DNA of 5,084 nt from an uncultured Spirochaetota bacterium (GCA_937864375.1 CALMJO010000181.1:1-5084), one strand, 5' to 3'. Numbered from the stretch's first letter, positions 1 through 5,084 are shown. Numbers and translations are program-made. Notes: a model not told the origin generated them from the letters alone.

Positions 1-343
1 CGGCGGGCTCAACGGGCGGCCCTCGGACTATTCGAAGCAGGACTGGAAGGACTGGGAGAAGGCATACCTGCGCGCCCTGGAGATCGTGTTCCCCGGCATA
101 GGGAAGCACATCATGTGGACCGTCGCGAACACCCCCGCCGACATCGAGCGCCTGTTCGGCGAGGACGGCTGCGTGATCGGCATCAGCCAGAAGGTGGGCC
201 AGGTGGGCGGCGCGCGCCCGGCGATCGTCGACCCCTGCGTGAAGAACCTGTACCACTGCAGCGCGGACTCCGGGCTCCACGGGATTGGCGGGGAGCTCGC
301 GGCCGACAGCGCGCTCAGGCTTTACGAGATGCTGGCGGGGTGA
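1..343 (+). CDS. C-terminal end of a phytoene-dehydrogenase-like NAD(P)/FAD-dependent oxidoreductase (5' partial)
   Basis: An open frame enters from the left edge (first whole codon at base 2) and ends at TGA 341-343, giving the last 113 residues. The segment CVKNLYHCSADSG followed by LHGIGGELAADSAL matches the C-terminal FAD-contacting part of the CrtI/phytoene dehydrogenase-like flavoprotein family (COG1233 type). There, a strand ending in a Tyr- or Asp-containing 'NLY...D/GDS' is followed by a glycine-rich turn and a helix starting ELAA.SA. The N-terminal Rossmann fold with GxGxxG lies outside the window, so the cofactor site is only half visible. Members act on carotenoids, retinoids or other hydrophobic alkenes, or have unknown substrates; nothing here fixes the substrate. 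The GTG at 86 is internal, not a start, because the family-like sequence continues upstream of it. The next gene is 71 bases away on the same strand but seems to have its own promoter. Confidence 0.72.
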   Translation, partial: GGLNGRPSDYSKQDWKDWEKAYLRALEIVFPGIGKHIMWTVANTPADIERLFGEDGCVIGISQKVGQVGGARPAIVDPCVKNLYHCSADSGLHGIGGELAADSALRLYEMLAG

Positions 344-376
344 GCGTGTGCCCCGCAGCCTCCGGCAACCATTTTT
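331..376 (+). terminator. GC-rich hairpin over the stop codon followed by a short T run
   Basis: Bases 331-340 and 351-359 pair as GCT-GCGGGG with CCCCGC-AGC, leaving one bulged G at 334. This is a nine-pair stem with a ten-base loop that contains the TGA stop. A run of five T lies at 372-376, twelve bases after the stem. In a classical intrinsic terminator the T run follows the stem directly, so this is at best a weak or non-standard terminator for the oxidoreductase gene. The pairing is visible; the function is inferred. Confidence 0.33.
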
Positions 377-379
377 GCA

Positions 380-409
380 TTGACTCGTCCGGATTCCCCT
401 GCCCATAGT
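380..409 (+). promoter_or_regulatory. Putative sigma70-type promoter placed for a leaderless gltS transcript
   Basis: TTGACT (380-385, five of six to TTGACA) is separated by 18 bases from CATAGT (404-409, four of six to TATAAT, with the important second A and last T kept). Transcription would start six or seven bases after the -10 box, which falls on the ATG at 415. No Shine-Dalgarno-like sequence lies before that ATG. Together these suggest leaderless or near-leaderless translation of the transporter gene. It is an inference from spacing only. Confidence 0.4.
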
Positions 410-414
410 GCCGC

Positions 415-1647
415 ATGATCAGTCTCGACATGATACAGACCGTCGCCTTTGCGGGCATCGTAATTTTCATGGGCTACGGGTTACGATGGATAATCCCGCC
501 GCTTTCCAGGTACAACCTGCCGGCCCCGGTAATCGGGGGCCTTGTCATCGCGCTCATACACCTGGCCACCCGGAACATGGACTTAACGCCAATCCGGTTC
601 GACACCGCGCTCCAGGCGCCGGTCATGACCGCATTTTTCACCACGATCGGCTTTGGAAGCAGCTTCTCGCTGTTCCGGAAGGGCGGGACGATGATCCTCA
701 CCTTCCTGGTCATATCGGTCGTATTTACCCTCGTTCAAAACGCGGTTGGGATCGCGGTAGCCGTTCCGATGGGCCAGCACCCGCTGTTCGGCGTGCTGAA
801 TTCGTCGGTGACGCTGGTGGGCGGCCCCGCCACGGGGCTCGCCTTCGCCCCGCTGTTCGAAAAGGCGGGCGTCCAGGGCGCGGCGTCCGTGGCGATCGCC
901 TCGGCGATGACGGGCATCATCGGCGGCGGCCTCATAGGCGCTCCCATCGGGACCTGGCTCATACGGCGTTTTCATCCTGACCGTTCGGTAAGACACGCGA
1001 AGCACATCGCCCCCCCGGCCGCCACTGAGATACTGGAGGAACAGCTCCACGAGGCGCCGCCGGAAGCTCCAGAGGGCGAGGCGCTGGAATCCTACGCGCT
1101 CCTGAAAAACCTGGTGGCCATCCTGATTGCCATGTGGGGGGGATTCTGGATAAGCGCGGGATTCCAATCGATGGGAATAACGCTGCCCGGATACATCGGG
1201 GCCATGTTCGCCGGCGCTATCATACGAAACACGGCGGACCTCACCGGCATCGTCTCGCTGTCGCAGCGGTACATCGACGACATAGGGACCGTTTCGCTCT
1301 CATTGTTCGTCGCCATGGCGATGATGACCCTGCAGCTGTGGGAGCTTGCCGGAGCGGCGATTCCCATGCTCGTCATCATCCTGACGCAGGTGGCGCTCGT
1401 GGGCGCGGCCTGCTTCTGGCCCCTGTACCGCCTGTTCGGCAGGGACTACGACGCCGCGGTCATGTGCGCCGGGTTCTGCGGTTTCATGCTGGGGACCACG
1501 GCCAATTCCATGGCGAACATGGAGTCGCTCGCGGAGCGTTACGGGCCGGCCAGGAGGGCCTTCCTCGTGGTGCCCATCGTGGGGTGCTTTTTCATCGACC
1601 TGGTGAACGCGGTTATCATCATGGTGTTCATCAACGCCTTTTCGTGA
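415..1647 (+). CDS. gltS: GltS-family sodium:glutamate symporter homologue (ESS family)
   Basis: A 410-residue polytopic inner-membrane protein, close in length to E. coli GltS (about 400). It aligns along its whole length with what I recall of that protein: the N-terminal PxPVxGGL segment (36-43), PVMTAFFTTIGF (69-80), VQNAVGI (107-113), the first signature loop GGPATG (136-141), GGGLIGAPIG (170-179), VSLSLFVAMAMM.L.LWELA (293-312), RDYDAAV (343-349), the second signature loop (352-369) and the near-identical tail FLVVP.VG.FFID.VNA (383-399). The two halves are separated by a charged, proline-rich cytoplasmic linker at about 186-226. The family imports glutamate with Na+. In both signature loops the residues differ from E. 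coli (GHGTG becomes GPATG; AGHCGF becomes AGFCGF), so the substrate may not be glutamate. ATG 415 is chosen because it matches the family N terminus; ATG 430 is a possible alternative. No ribosome binding site is visible. Family membership is secure; the substrate is not. Confidence 0.93.
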   Translation: MISLDMIQTVAFAGIVIFMGYGLRWIIPPLSRYNLPAPVIGGLVIALIHLATRNMDLTPIRFDTALQAPVMTAFFTTIGFGSSFSLFRKGGTMILTFLVISVVFTLVQNAVGIAVAVPMGQHPLFGVLNSSVTLVGGPATGLAFAPLFEKAGVQGAASVAIASAMTGIIGGGLIGAPIGTWLIRRFHPDRSVRHAKHIAPPAATEILEEQLHEAPPEAPEGEALESYALLKNLVAILIAMWGGFWISAGFQSMGITLPGYIGAMFAGAIIRNTADLTGIVSLSQRYIDDIGTVSLSLFVAMAMMTLQLWELAGAAIPMLVIILTQVALVGAACFWPLYRLFGRDYDAAVMCAGFCGFMLGTTANSMANMESLAERYGPARRAFLVVPIVGCFFIDLVNAVIIMVFINAFS

Positions 1648-1681
1648 CAGGGAATTCGAGGCAGGTATTCCCGCTTCCCTG
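1648..1681. repeat. Inverted repeat directly after the gltS stop codon
   Basis: CAGGGAA (1648-1654) begins on the base after the TGA and is mirrored by TTCCCTG (1675-1681), a perfect seven-base pair with a 20-base loop. A competing five-base pairing, GGGAA with TTCCC (1668-1672), overlaps it. No T run follows, so an intrinsic terminator is not supported. It may be a 3'-end stabilising hairpin or chance. Confidence 0.3.
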
Positions 1682-1849
1682 CGAATCCCCCGGCTTCACC
1701 ATGCGATAATCCGCGGCAAGTGCTGATTTCGTTTTGTAAAAACCGGTACGCGCGCTTTACTTGATAGTGACCCTGGTTCCATCCCGCTGCCTTCGCAAGA
1801 ACGATTCCAGCGCGGATATGGAAGGGCCGACTGAAAGGTCCACCATTAT

Positions 1850-1873
1850 AGCAAGGCGGCGTTGCACCTTGCT
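1850..1873 (+). repeat. Seven-base-pair hairpin in the leader of the membrane-protein gene
   Basis: AGCAAGG (1850-1856) and CCTTGCT (1867-1873) are perfect inverted repeats around a ten-base loop, ending 11 bases before the ATG at 1885. An in-frame TAG at 1849-1851 closes the reading frame upstream, so this lies outside the coding region. It could act as an operator or an RNA hairpin near the start site. The rest of the 1648-1884 gap holds only a weak -10-like GATAAT (1705-1710) without a matching -35, and no gene. Confidence 0.3.
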
Positions 1874-1884
1874 CGTTAAGCCCA

Positions 1885-2736
1885 ATGTACATGAAAACCC
1901 CTGGCTACATACAAAACCTGCGCACAACCCTGAAGGAATCCCCTGCCCTGGGACACGGCCTGTTTTATGACACGATGCTGATCGTCATGGACTTCGTCTT
2001 TTACTCATGCCTGTGGGCCCCGGTATACCACGCCGCGAAGCCCGTCGATGCGACTTTCCGCCCGGGCACCGTGCTGGCATATCTCATCCTCGCCTCGGCG
2101 CTCGCCCAGGCCGCGGGCTCGCTCCTCAAGGCGGGGGCCATGCAGGCACGACTCTACCCGTTAAACACAGGTTACGCGACGTTCGCGCTCCTGAAAAACT
2201 GGAAGCTCGATGCGGCGCTCCTGATGCATGTCTTTCTCTTCTTCTCCATGCTCGTGCTCGCGGGGACGGCGCCCGGGATTGAGCCGATCATAAAGGCAAT
2301 CCCCCGGGGATCGGCGGTGGCATGGATCATCTTCCTGTCGCTGTTTACGCCATCGATCGCGGTCCTTGCCGCGCTCCTCGTGCCGCTCACGCGGCATGTC
2401 AAGGAAGTAAGCAGGAACGCGCGCTGCCGCGAGTGGGCCGGGAACCTGCTGCTCGTTTTTTCCGCGGTCGTCATCCAGGCATGGTTCCAGGGAATACTTC
2501 TGCGCCTGATGGGAAGCGCGCGGATCGCCTCGGGCGACACCGCGCCCGTCATGGCCCTGGGACAGATCATCGTCATCTTCCCGCTCTTCCTGCTCGTGTA
2601 CCTTCCCCCGCGCATCATGTTCCTCGCCGAGGACAGCCTGCGGGGCAGGACCTGGCTGAGGATCCTGGTAATAAATTTTATCTTGTGCCTGAGGTTCTAT
2701 TTTTTTGCCGCGCCGGGGTCAAGTGCGGGGTATTAG
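1885..2736 (+). CDS. Multi-pass integral membrane protein of unknown function
   Basis: A 283-residue protein that I do not recognise. Hydropathy by eye gives six to seven membrane segments, at about residues 27-48, 61-82, 109-129, 144-168, 187-208, 222-247 and 257-276. Connecting loops are short and basic, for example RHVKEVSRNARCREW at 170-184 and SLRGR at 251-255. There is no cleavable signal peptide; the first 25 residues are polar and probably cytoplasmic. No transporter signature, catalytic motif or cysteine pair stands out. ATG 1885 is the first start after the in-frame TAG at 1849; ATG 1891 is equally possible, and neither has a Shine-Dalgarno sequence. Strand-consistent GC-rich third positions and the clear alternation of hydrophobic spans with basic loops support real coding. 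The gene stands 237 bases after gltS and 349 before the next gene, so it is probably transcribed alone. Near the 3' end a run of seven T (2700-2706) is a possible slippage or sequencing-error site, but the shifted frame beyond it looks non-coding. Confidence 0.75.
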   Translation: MYMKTPGYIQNLRTTLKESPALGHGLFYDTMLIVMDFVFYSCLWAPVYHAAKPVDATFRPGTVLAYLILASALAQAAGSLLKAGAMQARLYPLNTGYATFALLKNWKLDAALLMHVFLFFSMLVLAGTAPGIEPIIKAIPRGSAVAWIIFLSLFTPSIAVLAALLVPLTRHVKEVSRNARCREWAGNLLLVFSAVVIQAWFQGILLRLMGSARIASGDTAPVMALGQIIVIFPLFLLVYLPPRIMFLAEDSLRGRTWLRILVINFILCLRFYFFAAPGSSAGY

Positions 2737-3085
2737 CAGGAGCATGGACACGATTTTCCAGGTTCGATAGCGGTTCATCCAGTTTTCACGGCCGGGCGAC
2801 GGCACCAGGCCAGGACGGGTTACCGATTTTCTGCACACCATCCGGCGCACCCGGAAACGAAGCGCGATCCCGGCTCCGAACGGCGGGGTGGGCCCTGTGC
2901 GTCCTCGAGCATGCGATGCATCATCGGCACTCCAAGGCGGTCAATGCCTCAACGCCCCGCCTGTTAAAACACAACGGGGCCGGCTCCACGGCCATAAAAG
3001 TAATGACAGCCGGCGCCGGTGTGTGGTATTTGTCGCCATGATGAGACCAAAAACCCGACAAGCTTTTCCCACGAGGTGAAACTGC
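2737..3085. other. Non-coding stretch between the membrane-protein and zinc-ribbon genes
   Basis: I see no credible gene in these 349 bases; the frames that cross it on both strands have compositions unlike proteins. It holds several short inverted repeats: TCCGG/CCGGA (2841-2845 and 2851-2855), GCCCCG/CGGGGC (2954-2959 and 2975-2980), GGCCG/CGGCC (2978-2982 and 2989-2993) and the ten-base palindrome CCGGCGCCGG (3010-3019). The pairs at 2954-2980 and 2978-2993 share bases and so exclude each other. None is followed by a T run, so I cannot place a terminator for the upstream gene. The right end probably contains the promoter and leader of the next gene. Confidence 0.6.
3003..3032 (+). promoter_or_regulatory. 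Possible promoter with a palindrome in its spacer
   Basis: ATGACA (3003-3008, five of six to TTGACA), an 18-base spacer, then TATTTG (3027-3032) preceded by TG at 3024-3025 in the extended -10 position. The -10 itself matches at only three of six bases. The palindrome CCGGCGCCGG (3010-3019) fills the spacer, a common position for a repressor operator. Transcription would start near 3039, leaving a leader of about 46 bases before the zinc-ribbon gene. This is tentative. Confidence 0.22.
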
Positions 3086-3565
3086 ATGAACTGCCCGCAA
3101 TGCGAACAGCCGCTGGGCGAGCGCCCCCTCCTCGAAACGCCGGTCGCGTTCTGCGACGTGTGCAAGGGGTGGTGGTTCGAGCCGCAGGACGTGAAGGCGC
3201 TGTCGCGCTACTGGAAGGATTTCCCGGACGCTTCCGGCTTCACGCCCAAGAAATCGCGCGAGGCGCTCTCGTCGTGCCCGCGGTGCGGGATACCGCTCCT
3301 GGGCTACTACCACCCCGCGTACAACACCGTCGTGAAGGTGGAGAAATGCAAGCGCTGCGGGGGAGCCTGGCTCGACGACAACGAGGTCAGGCGATTGACG
3401 GTCTACCGCGAAAATACCGGCAGGGACCGCAGGCCCGTCAAGGCGGAAACGCCCGCGGCACGCTACTTGAAAAAAACGGCGACGTTCGCGATCGTTGCGG
3501 CAGCGGCGATTATCCTGATGGTGACCTTGTTCATTTACCTGGTGAAATCGGGAGCGTTCAATTAA
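3086..3565 (+). CDS. Tandem TFIIB-type zinc-ribbon protein with a C-terminal membrane anchor
   Basis: A 159-residue protein with two zinc-ribbon units. Unit one uses C3-P-Q-C6 and C23-D-V-C26 followed by KGWWFE (27-32). Unit two uses C64-P-R-C67 and C88-K-R-C91 followed by GGAWLDDNEV (92-101). The pattern CPxC, about 16-20 residues, CxxCxGxW, then an acidic residue is that of the zf-TFIIB family of bacterial zinc-ribbon proteins (PF13453 type), whose role is mostly unknown; all eight zinc ligands are present. After a basic stretch (113-130) a hydrophobic helix at about 132-153 forms a single C-terminal membrane segment, so the ribbons probably face the cytoplasm with the protein tail-anchored. 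ATG 3086 follows GAGGTG (3073-3078) by seven bases, a good ribosome binding site, so this start is secure. The stop is TAA. The protein may bind nucleic acid or another protein; the sequence does not tell which. Confidence 0.88.
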   Translation: MNCPQCEQPLGERPLLETPVAFCDVCKGWWFEPQDVKALSRYWKDFPDASGFTPKKSREALSSCPRCGIPLLGYYHPAYNTVVKVEKCKRCGGAWLDDNEVRRLTVYRENTGRDRRPVKAETPAARYLKKTATFAIVAAAAIILMVTLFIYLVKSGAFN

Positions 3566-3587
3566 TTTCCGCGGAAGGGCAACGCAT

Positions 3588-3641
3588 TTTTCGGCCGGCG
3601 CCGCTGCAGAGACCGTCCCGCCGGAAGCAGCGGCCTGAAAA
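3588..3641. repeat. Imperfect inverted repeat between two convergent genes
   Basis: GCCGCTGC (3600-3607) and GCAGCGGC (3627-3634) are perfect eight-base inverted repeats with a 19-base loop. An outer pair TTTTC (3588-3592) with GAAAA (3637-3641) adds five pairs across an asymmetric internal loop. It sits in the 111-base gap where the zinc-ribbon and STAS genes converge, a usual place for a two-way terminator. However, the T run is on the 5' side and the A run on the 3' side on both strands, so no U tract follows the stem in either transcript. The structure is visible; a terminator role is doubtful. Confidence 0.4.
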
Positions 3642-3676
3642 GAAGCTCCCGGTGACAATGAGACGGGGTCCGGGAC

Positions 3677-3979
3677 TCACACCATCTTGAAAAAGGTATG
3701 AAGCCCCACCACCTTGAATGTCTTCATGATCTCCTCGTTTACACCGCTAAGAAACATCTTTTTCTTCCCGATGACGCTCCGCGTCGTCTTTACAAGCTCT
3801 GCGATGGCCGACGAATCGATCTCCTGGAGCTGCCGGCAATCGATCACGATGCGGTCCTGCTTTTTCGCAATGACCTGCTCCAGCGCCTCCCTCAGGACAT
3901 TGCAATTGGTGATGTTGAACCTGCCGTTCAGCTGCAGGGTGATCTGTAAACTGGATTCCTGGATCTCCACCGCCGCCAT
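3677..3979 (-). CDS. Single-domain STAS protein, anti-sigma factor antagonist type
   Basis: A 100-residue protein that is almost exactly one STAS domain, the size of SpoIIAA/RsbV-type antagonists (about 100-117). The N-terminal strands with LNGRF (17-21), helix NVLREALEQVI (27-37), strand RIVIDC (43-48), the loop IDSSAIAEL (54-62) and the closing strand and helix GVNEEIMKTFKVVGL (79-93) follow the family order. In SpoIIAA the serine of DSSG is phosphorylated by the partner anti-sigma kinase; S57 is the counterpart here, although the usual following glycine is alanine (A58). Such proteins free a sigma factor or pass signals in partner-switching modules. No kinase, phosphatase or sigma factor lies nearby, so partners must be elsewhere. 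I choose the ATG at 3977-3979 because GAGG stands five bases before it and the domain begins there. Earlier in-frame ATGs at 3995-3997 and 4025-4027 would add 6 or 16 residues and have weaker or no binding sites. Confidence 0.9.
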   Translation of the reverse strand: MAAVEIQESSLQITLQLNGRFNITNCNVLREALEQVIAKKQDRIVIDCRQLQEIDSSAIAELVKTTRSVIGKKKMFLSGVNEEIMKTFKVVGLHTFFKMV

Positions 3980-3984
3980 ACCAA

Positions 3985-3988
3985 CCTC
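3985..3988 (-). promoter_or_regulatory. Ribosome binding site that decides the STAS start
   Basis: On the minus strand GAGG (complement of CCTC 3985-3988) is followed by TTGGT and then ATG, an ideal five-base spacing. The two upstream in-frame ATGs have either an AGG only three bases away or no match at all, so the shorter 100-residue product is favoured. Confidence 0.6.
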
Positions 3989-4055
3989 GCTGTTCATGTA
4001 CCTATGATTTCCGGTTCGCACATTCATGCGACCGGGAAAGCAGCGCCCATGGGGG

Positions 4056-4083
4056 ATAGTGCGTAACGGCCGGAATATGTCAA
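4056..4083 (-). promoter_or_regulatory. Putative sigma70-type promoter of the STAS gene
   Basis: Reading the minus strand, a perfect TTGACA (4083-4078) is followed after 16 bases by CACTAT (4061-4056), three of six to TATAAT but keeping the second A, the fifth A and the last T. Transcription would start near 4049, leaving about 70 bases of leader before the preferred ATG. It separates the STAS gene from the ceramidase gene upstream. The -35 is strong, the -10 weak. Confidence 0.42.
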
Positions 4084-4175
4084 TGCTTTATTGCGGGGTA
4101 ATAGCAAGCGGGGCCGTTTCAAACACTGTCATGGCAAGACCGATGATTAAACAGAAATGCGCGCACAATCCTCAA

Positions 4176-4199
4176 TGAAACAAGGGCCCGCCCCTTTCA
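4176..4199 (-). terminator. Possible terminator downstream of the ceramidase gene
   Basis: About 49 bases after the ceramidase stop, the minus strand carries TGAAA (4199-4195) and TTTCA (4180-4176) as outer arms enclosing a GC-rich core in which AAGGG pairs with CCCTT around a five-base GCGGG loop. The two pairings are alternatives in register. The sequence after the core (GTTTCATTG) is T-rich but not a clean U tract. A terminator is plausible because an independent promoter follows for the next gene. Confidence 0.38.
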
Positions 4200-4247
4200 G
4201 GACAGGCCCAGCACTTTCCAGGAGGCTGTGTCGAGTTTACAATAGCC

Positions 4248-5084
4248 TTACTGCACCGTGAACGTCCTCGAAGTTCCCGTGTACGGGTAGATCTTCCCGT
4301 TCCAACCGTTCTTGTAATGGCCGAAGTGGCGGATGCGGTAGCTGGCCGAGGCCGCCCCGGTGGTGTCCCAGGTGATCTTTATCTTGGAATTGGCCACGCC
4401 GTCGCGCGCCCAGTGGTAGGTGGTTTCGGGGTCCCAGTCGCGCGCAACGACTACCCAGGACGAGCCCACCAGCTTTTCCACCGCGAGGAAGGTCGCCTGC
4501 GTCTGCAGGTTGTTCTTGGGATGGCCGCCCCAGAAGACGACGCTCGCCGTGGAGCCCTTCGCGTAGGAAGCCGCCGCCTGCGTCTCGACGTCGCCGAAGC
4601 TCTTGAAGAGCGGCTTGTCGTCGAACACCACGCCGGTCTGGAAGCAGGCCTGGTCGTCGCGCAGGTCGTCCGGCGTGGGTCCGCCGTCCACGGCCGTACC
4701 GTCGCGCAGCGCCTGCGCCAGCTTCTCGAATTCCTGCTGGTAGGCCATGAGGGTGTACGGCCCAAAGTGCACGCCCGCTCCCTCGTAGTGCTGCTTCGCG
4801 TATTCCTCGCGCGTGGCGACGTACGACGCGTACGCGTTCGAGAGGCCCGCGATGACCGCGTTCGTGATGCCGGTCCCGGAGAGGTTCGCCATCACGGTAT
4901 TGCGGATGCGGCGTCCCGCCATCGTCGTGATCTCGGTGGGCTGGGCTATGACGGCCAGGCTTCCCATCCGTATGACCTGCACCGGAAGAACGGGCGGCGT
5001 CCAGGGGTTACCGTCAAAGCTCGCGCGCCCGGTGGGGATGAGGATGGGCTTTTCCGCATGGCACGCCTTGTAGGCGTCGTCGAG
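4248..5084 (-). CDS. Neutral/alkaline ceramidase, C-terminal part (5' partial)
   Basis: The frame is open from the right edge to TAA 4248-4250 and gives 278 residues; the GTG at 4982 is internal. Neutral ceramidases hydrolyse the amide bond of ceramide to sphingosine and a fatty acid, are zinc-dependent and are usually secreted. Recognisable pieces: KPILIPTG and PWTP..LPVQ (counterpart of the segment before the zinc-site strand), PTEITTMAGRR (family PGEFTTMAGRR; Glu codon 4932-4934), VIAGLSNAYASY (Tyr codon 4821-4823), EEY...HYEGA...FGPYTLMAYQQEF, then the C-terminal immunoglobulin-like domain with FWGGHPKNN, TFLAVE, W..VARDWD and the final YRIRHFGHYK. The Glu-to-Tyr distance is 37 residues, equal to zinc ligands Glu411 and Tyr448 as I recall them from the Pseudomonas aeruginosa enzyme, so both ligands appear conserved. 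The two histidine ligands, the nucleophilic serine and any signal peptide lie outside the window. Odd point: the usual PGE is PTE. Confidence 0.92.
   Translation of the reverse strand, partial: LDDAYKACHAEKPILIPTGRASFDGNPWTPPVLPVQVIRMGSLAVIAQPTEITTMAGRRIRNTVMANLSGTGITNAVIAGLSNAYASYVATREEYAKQHYEGAGVHFGPYTLMAYQQEFEKLAQALRDGTAVDGGPTPDDLRDDQACFQTGVVFDDKPLFKSFGDVETQAAASYAKGSTASVVFWGGHPKNNLQTQATFLAVEKLVGSSWVVVARDWDPETTYHWARDGVANSKIKITWDTTGAASASYRIRHFGHYKNGWNGKIYPYTGTSRTFTVQ

Noticed and set aside
583..1167. Minus-strand open frame inside the transporter gene.
   Set aside because: It lies antisense to an unmistakable GltS homologue and has Arg- and Glu-rich low-complexity shadow composition.
1705..1710. 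GATAAT as a -10 box for the membrane-protein gene.
   Set aside because: No -35-like hexamer lies at 16-18 bases upstream, and the resulting leader would be about 170 bases with no other support.
2473..2508. The membrane protein contains FQGILLRL (201-208), similar to FRGILLRL of CPBP/CAAX intramembrane proteases.
   Set aside because: The paired catalytic glutamates and the arginine are replaced (Ile, Gln and Gln), and the later His and Asn motifs are not seen.
2817..2827. GGGTTACCGAT resembles the 3' end of the GEMM (cyclic di-GMP-I) riboswitch.
   Set aside because: The upstream conserved core (CAAAGCC-like segment, the two paired helices and the tetraloop/receptor region) is absent, so only an 11-base chance match remains.
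2700..3041. A run of seven T at 2700-2706 could cause a frameshift extending the membrane protein in the next frame.
   Set aside because: The shifted frame downstream reads as non-coding, arginine- and glycine-rich sequence, and the annotated frame ends naturally at TAG after the last membrane span.
2921..3658. Long minus-strand open frame overlapping the zinc-ribbon gene and the gap before it.
   Set aside because: It is antisense to a gene with clear zinc-ribbon motifs and a good ribosome binding site; its composition is a GC-rich shadow with no domain I can see.
2725..4106. A near-repeat TGCGGGGTAWTAGCA occurs at about 2725-2739 and 4092-4106.
   Set aside because: One 15-base match with a mismatch is expected by chance in a 5 kb GC-rich window, and there is no flanking similarity.
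4088..4132. A 14-codon minus-strand frame (ATG to TAA) upstream of the STAS promoter that could be a leader peptide.
   Set aside because: It has no ribosome binding site and no regulatory codon run, and it lies upstream of the likely transcription start.

Overview
This is a GC-rich bacterial chromosomal segment carrying six protein genes. Two of them run off the window edges. There are no rRNA or tRNA genes, insertion sequences, integrases or CRISPR arrays, so it reads as ordinary metabolic and accessory chromosome. The taxon cannot be fixed from the sequence. High GC with frequent ATA isoleucine codons, alongside a phytoene-dehydrogenase-like oxidoreductase, a GltS-type transporter, an orphan STAS protein and a neutral ceramidase, would suit a free-living Gram-negative lineage such as Spirochaetota or a former deltaproteobacterium. 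That placement is a weak inference.

Left part, plus strand. The C-terminal end of a CrtI-like FAD-dependent oxidoreductase stops at 343, with a GC hairpin over its stop codon. A possible sigma70-type promoter placed almost on top of the start codon precedes a complete sodium:glutamate symporter (GltS/ESS family) homologue at 415-1647. Its two signature loops differ from the E. coli protein. A 237-base gap with inverted repeats follows, then a 283-residue multi-pass membrane protein (1885-2736) that I do not recognise.

Middle. A 349-base non-coding stretch (2737-3085) leads to a 159-residue protein with two TFIIB-type zinc-ribbon units and a C-terminal membrane anchor (3086-3565). It converges on the genes to its right, and an imperfect inverted repeat lies in the 111-base gap.

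Right part, minus strand. A 100-residue single-domain STAS protein (anti-sigma factor antagonist type) has a well-placed ribosome binding site and a perfect TTGACA -35 box. Upstream of it lies the C-terminal 278 residues of a neutral/alkaline ceramidase, with a possible terminator after its stop codon. The ceramidase continues beyond the right edge.

The genes do not form one obvious pathway. Most appear to be single transcription units with gaps of 70-350 bases. I found no convincing evidence of a new multi-gene system. The items most worth a second look are the changed substrate loops of the transporter, the unrecognised membrane protein, the tandem zinc-ribbon membrane protein and the ceramidase.
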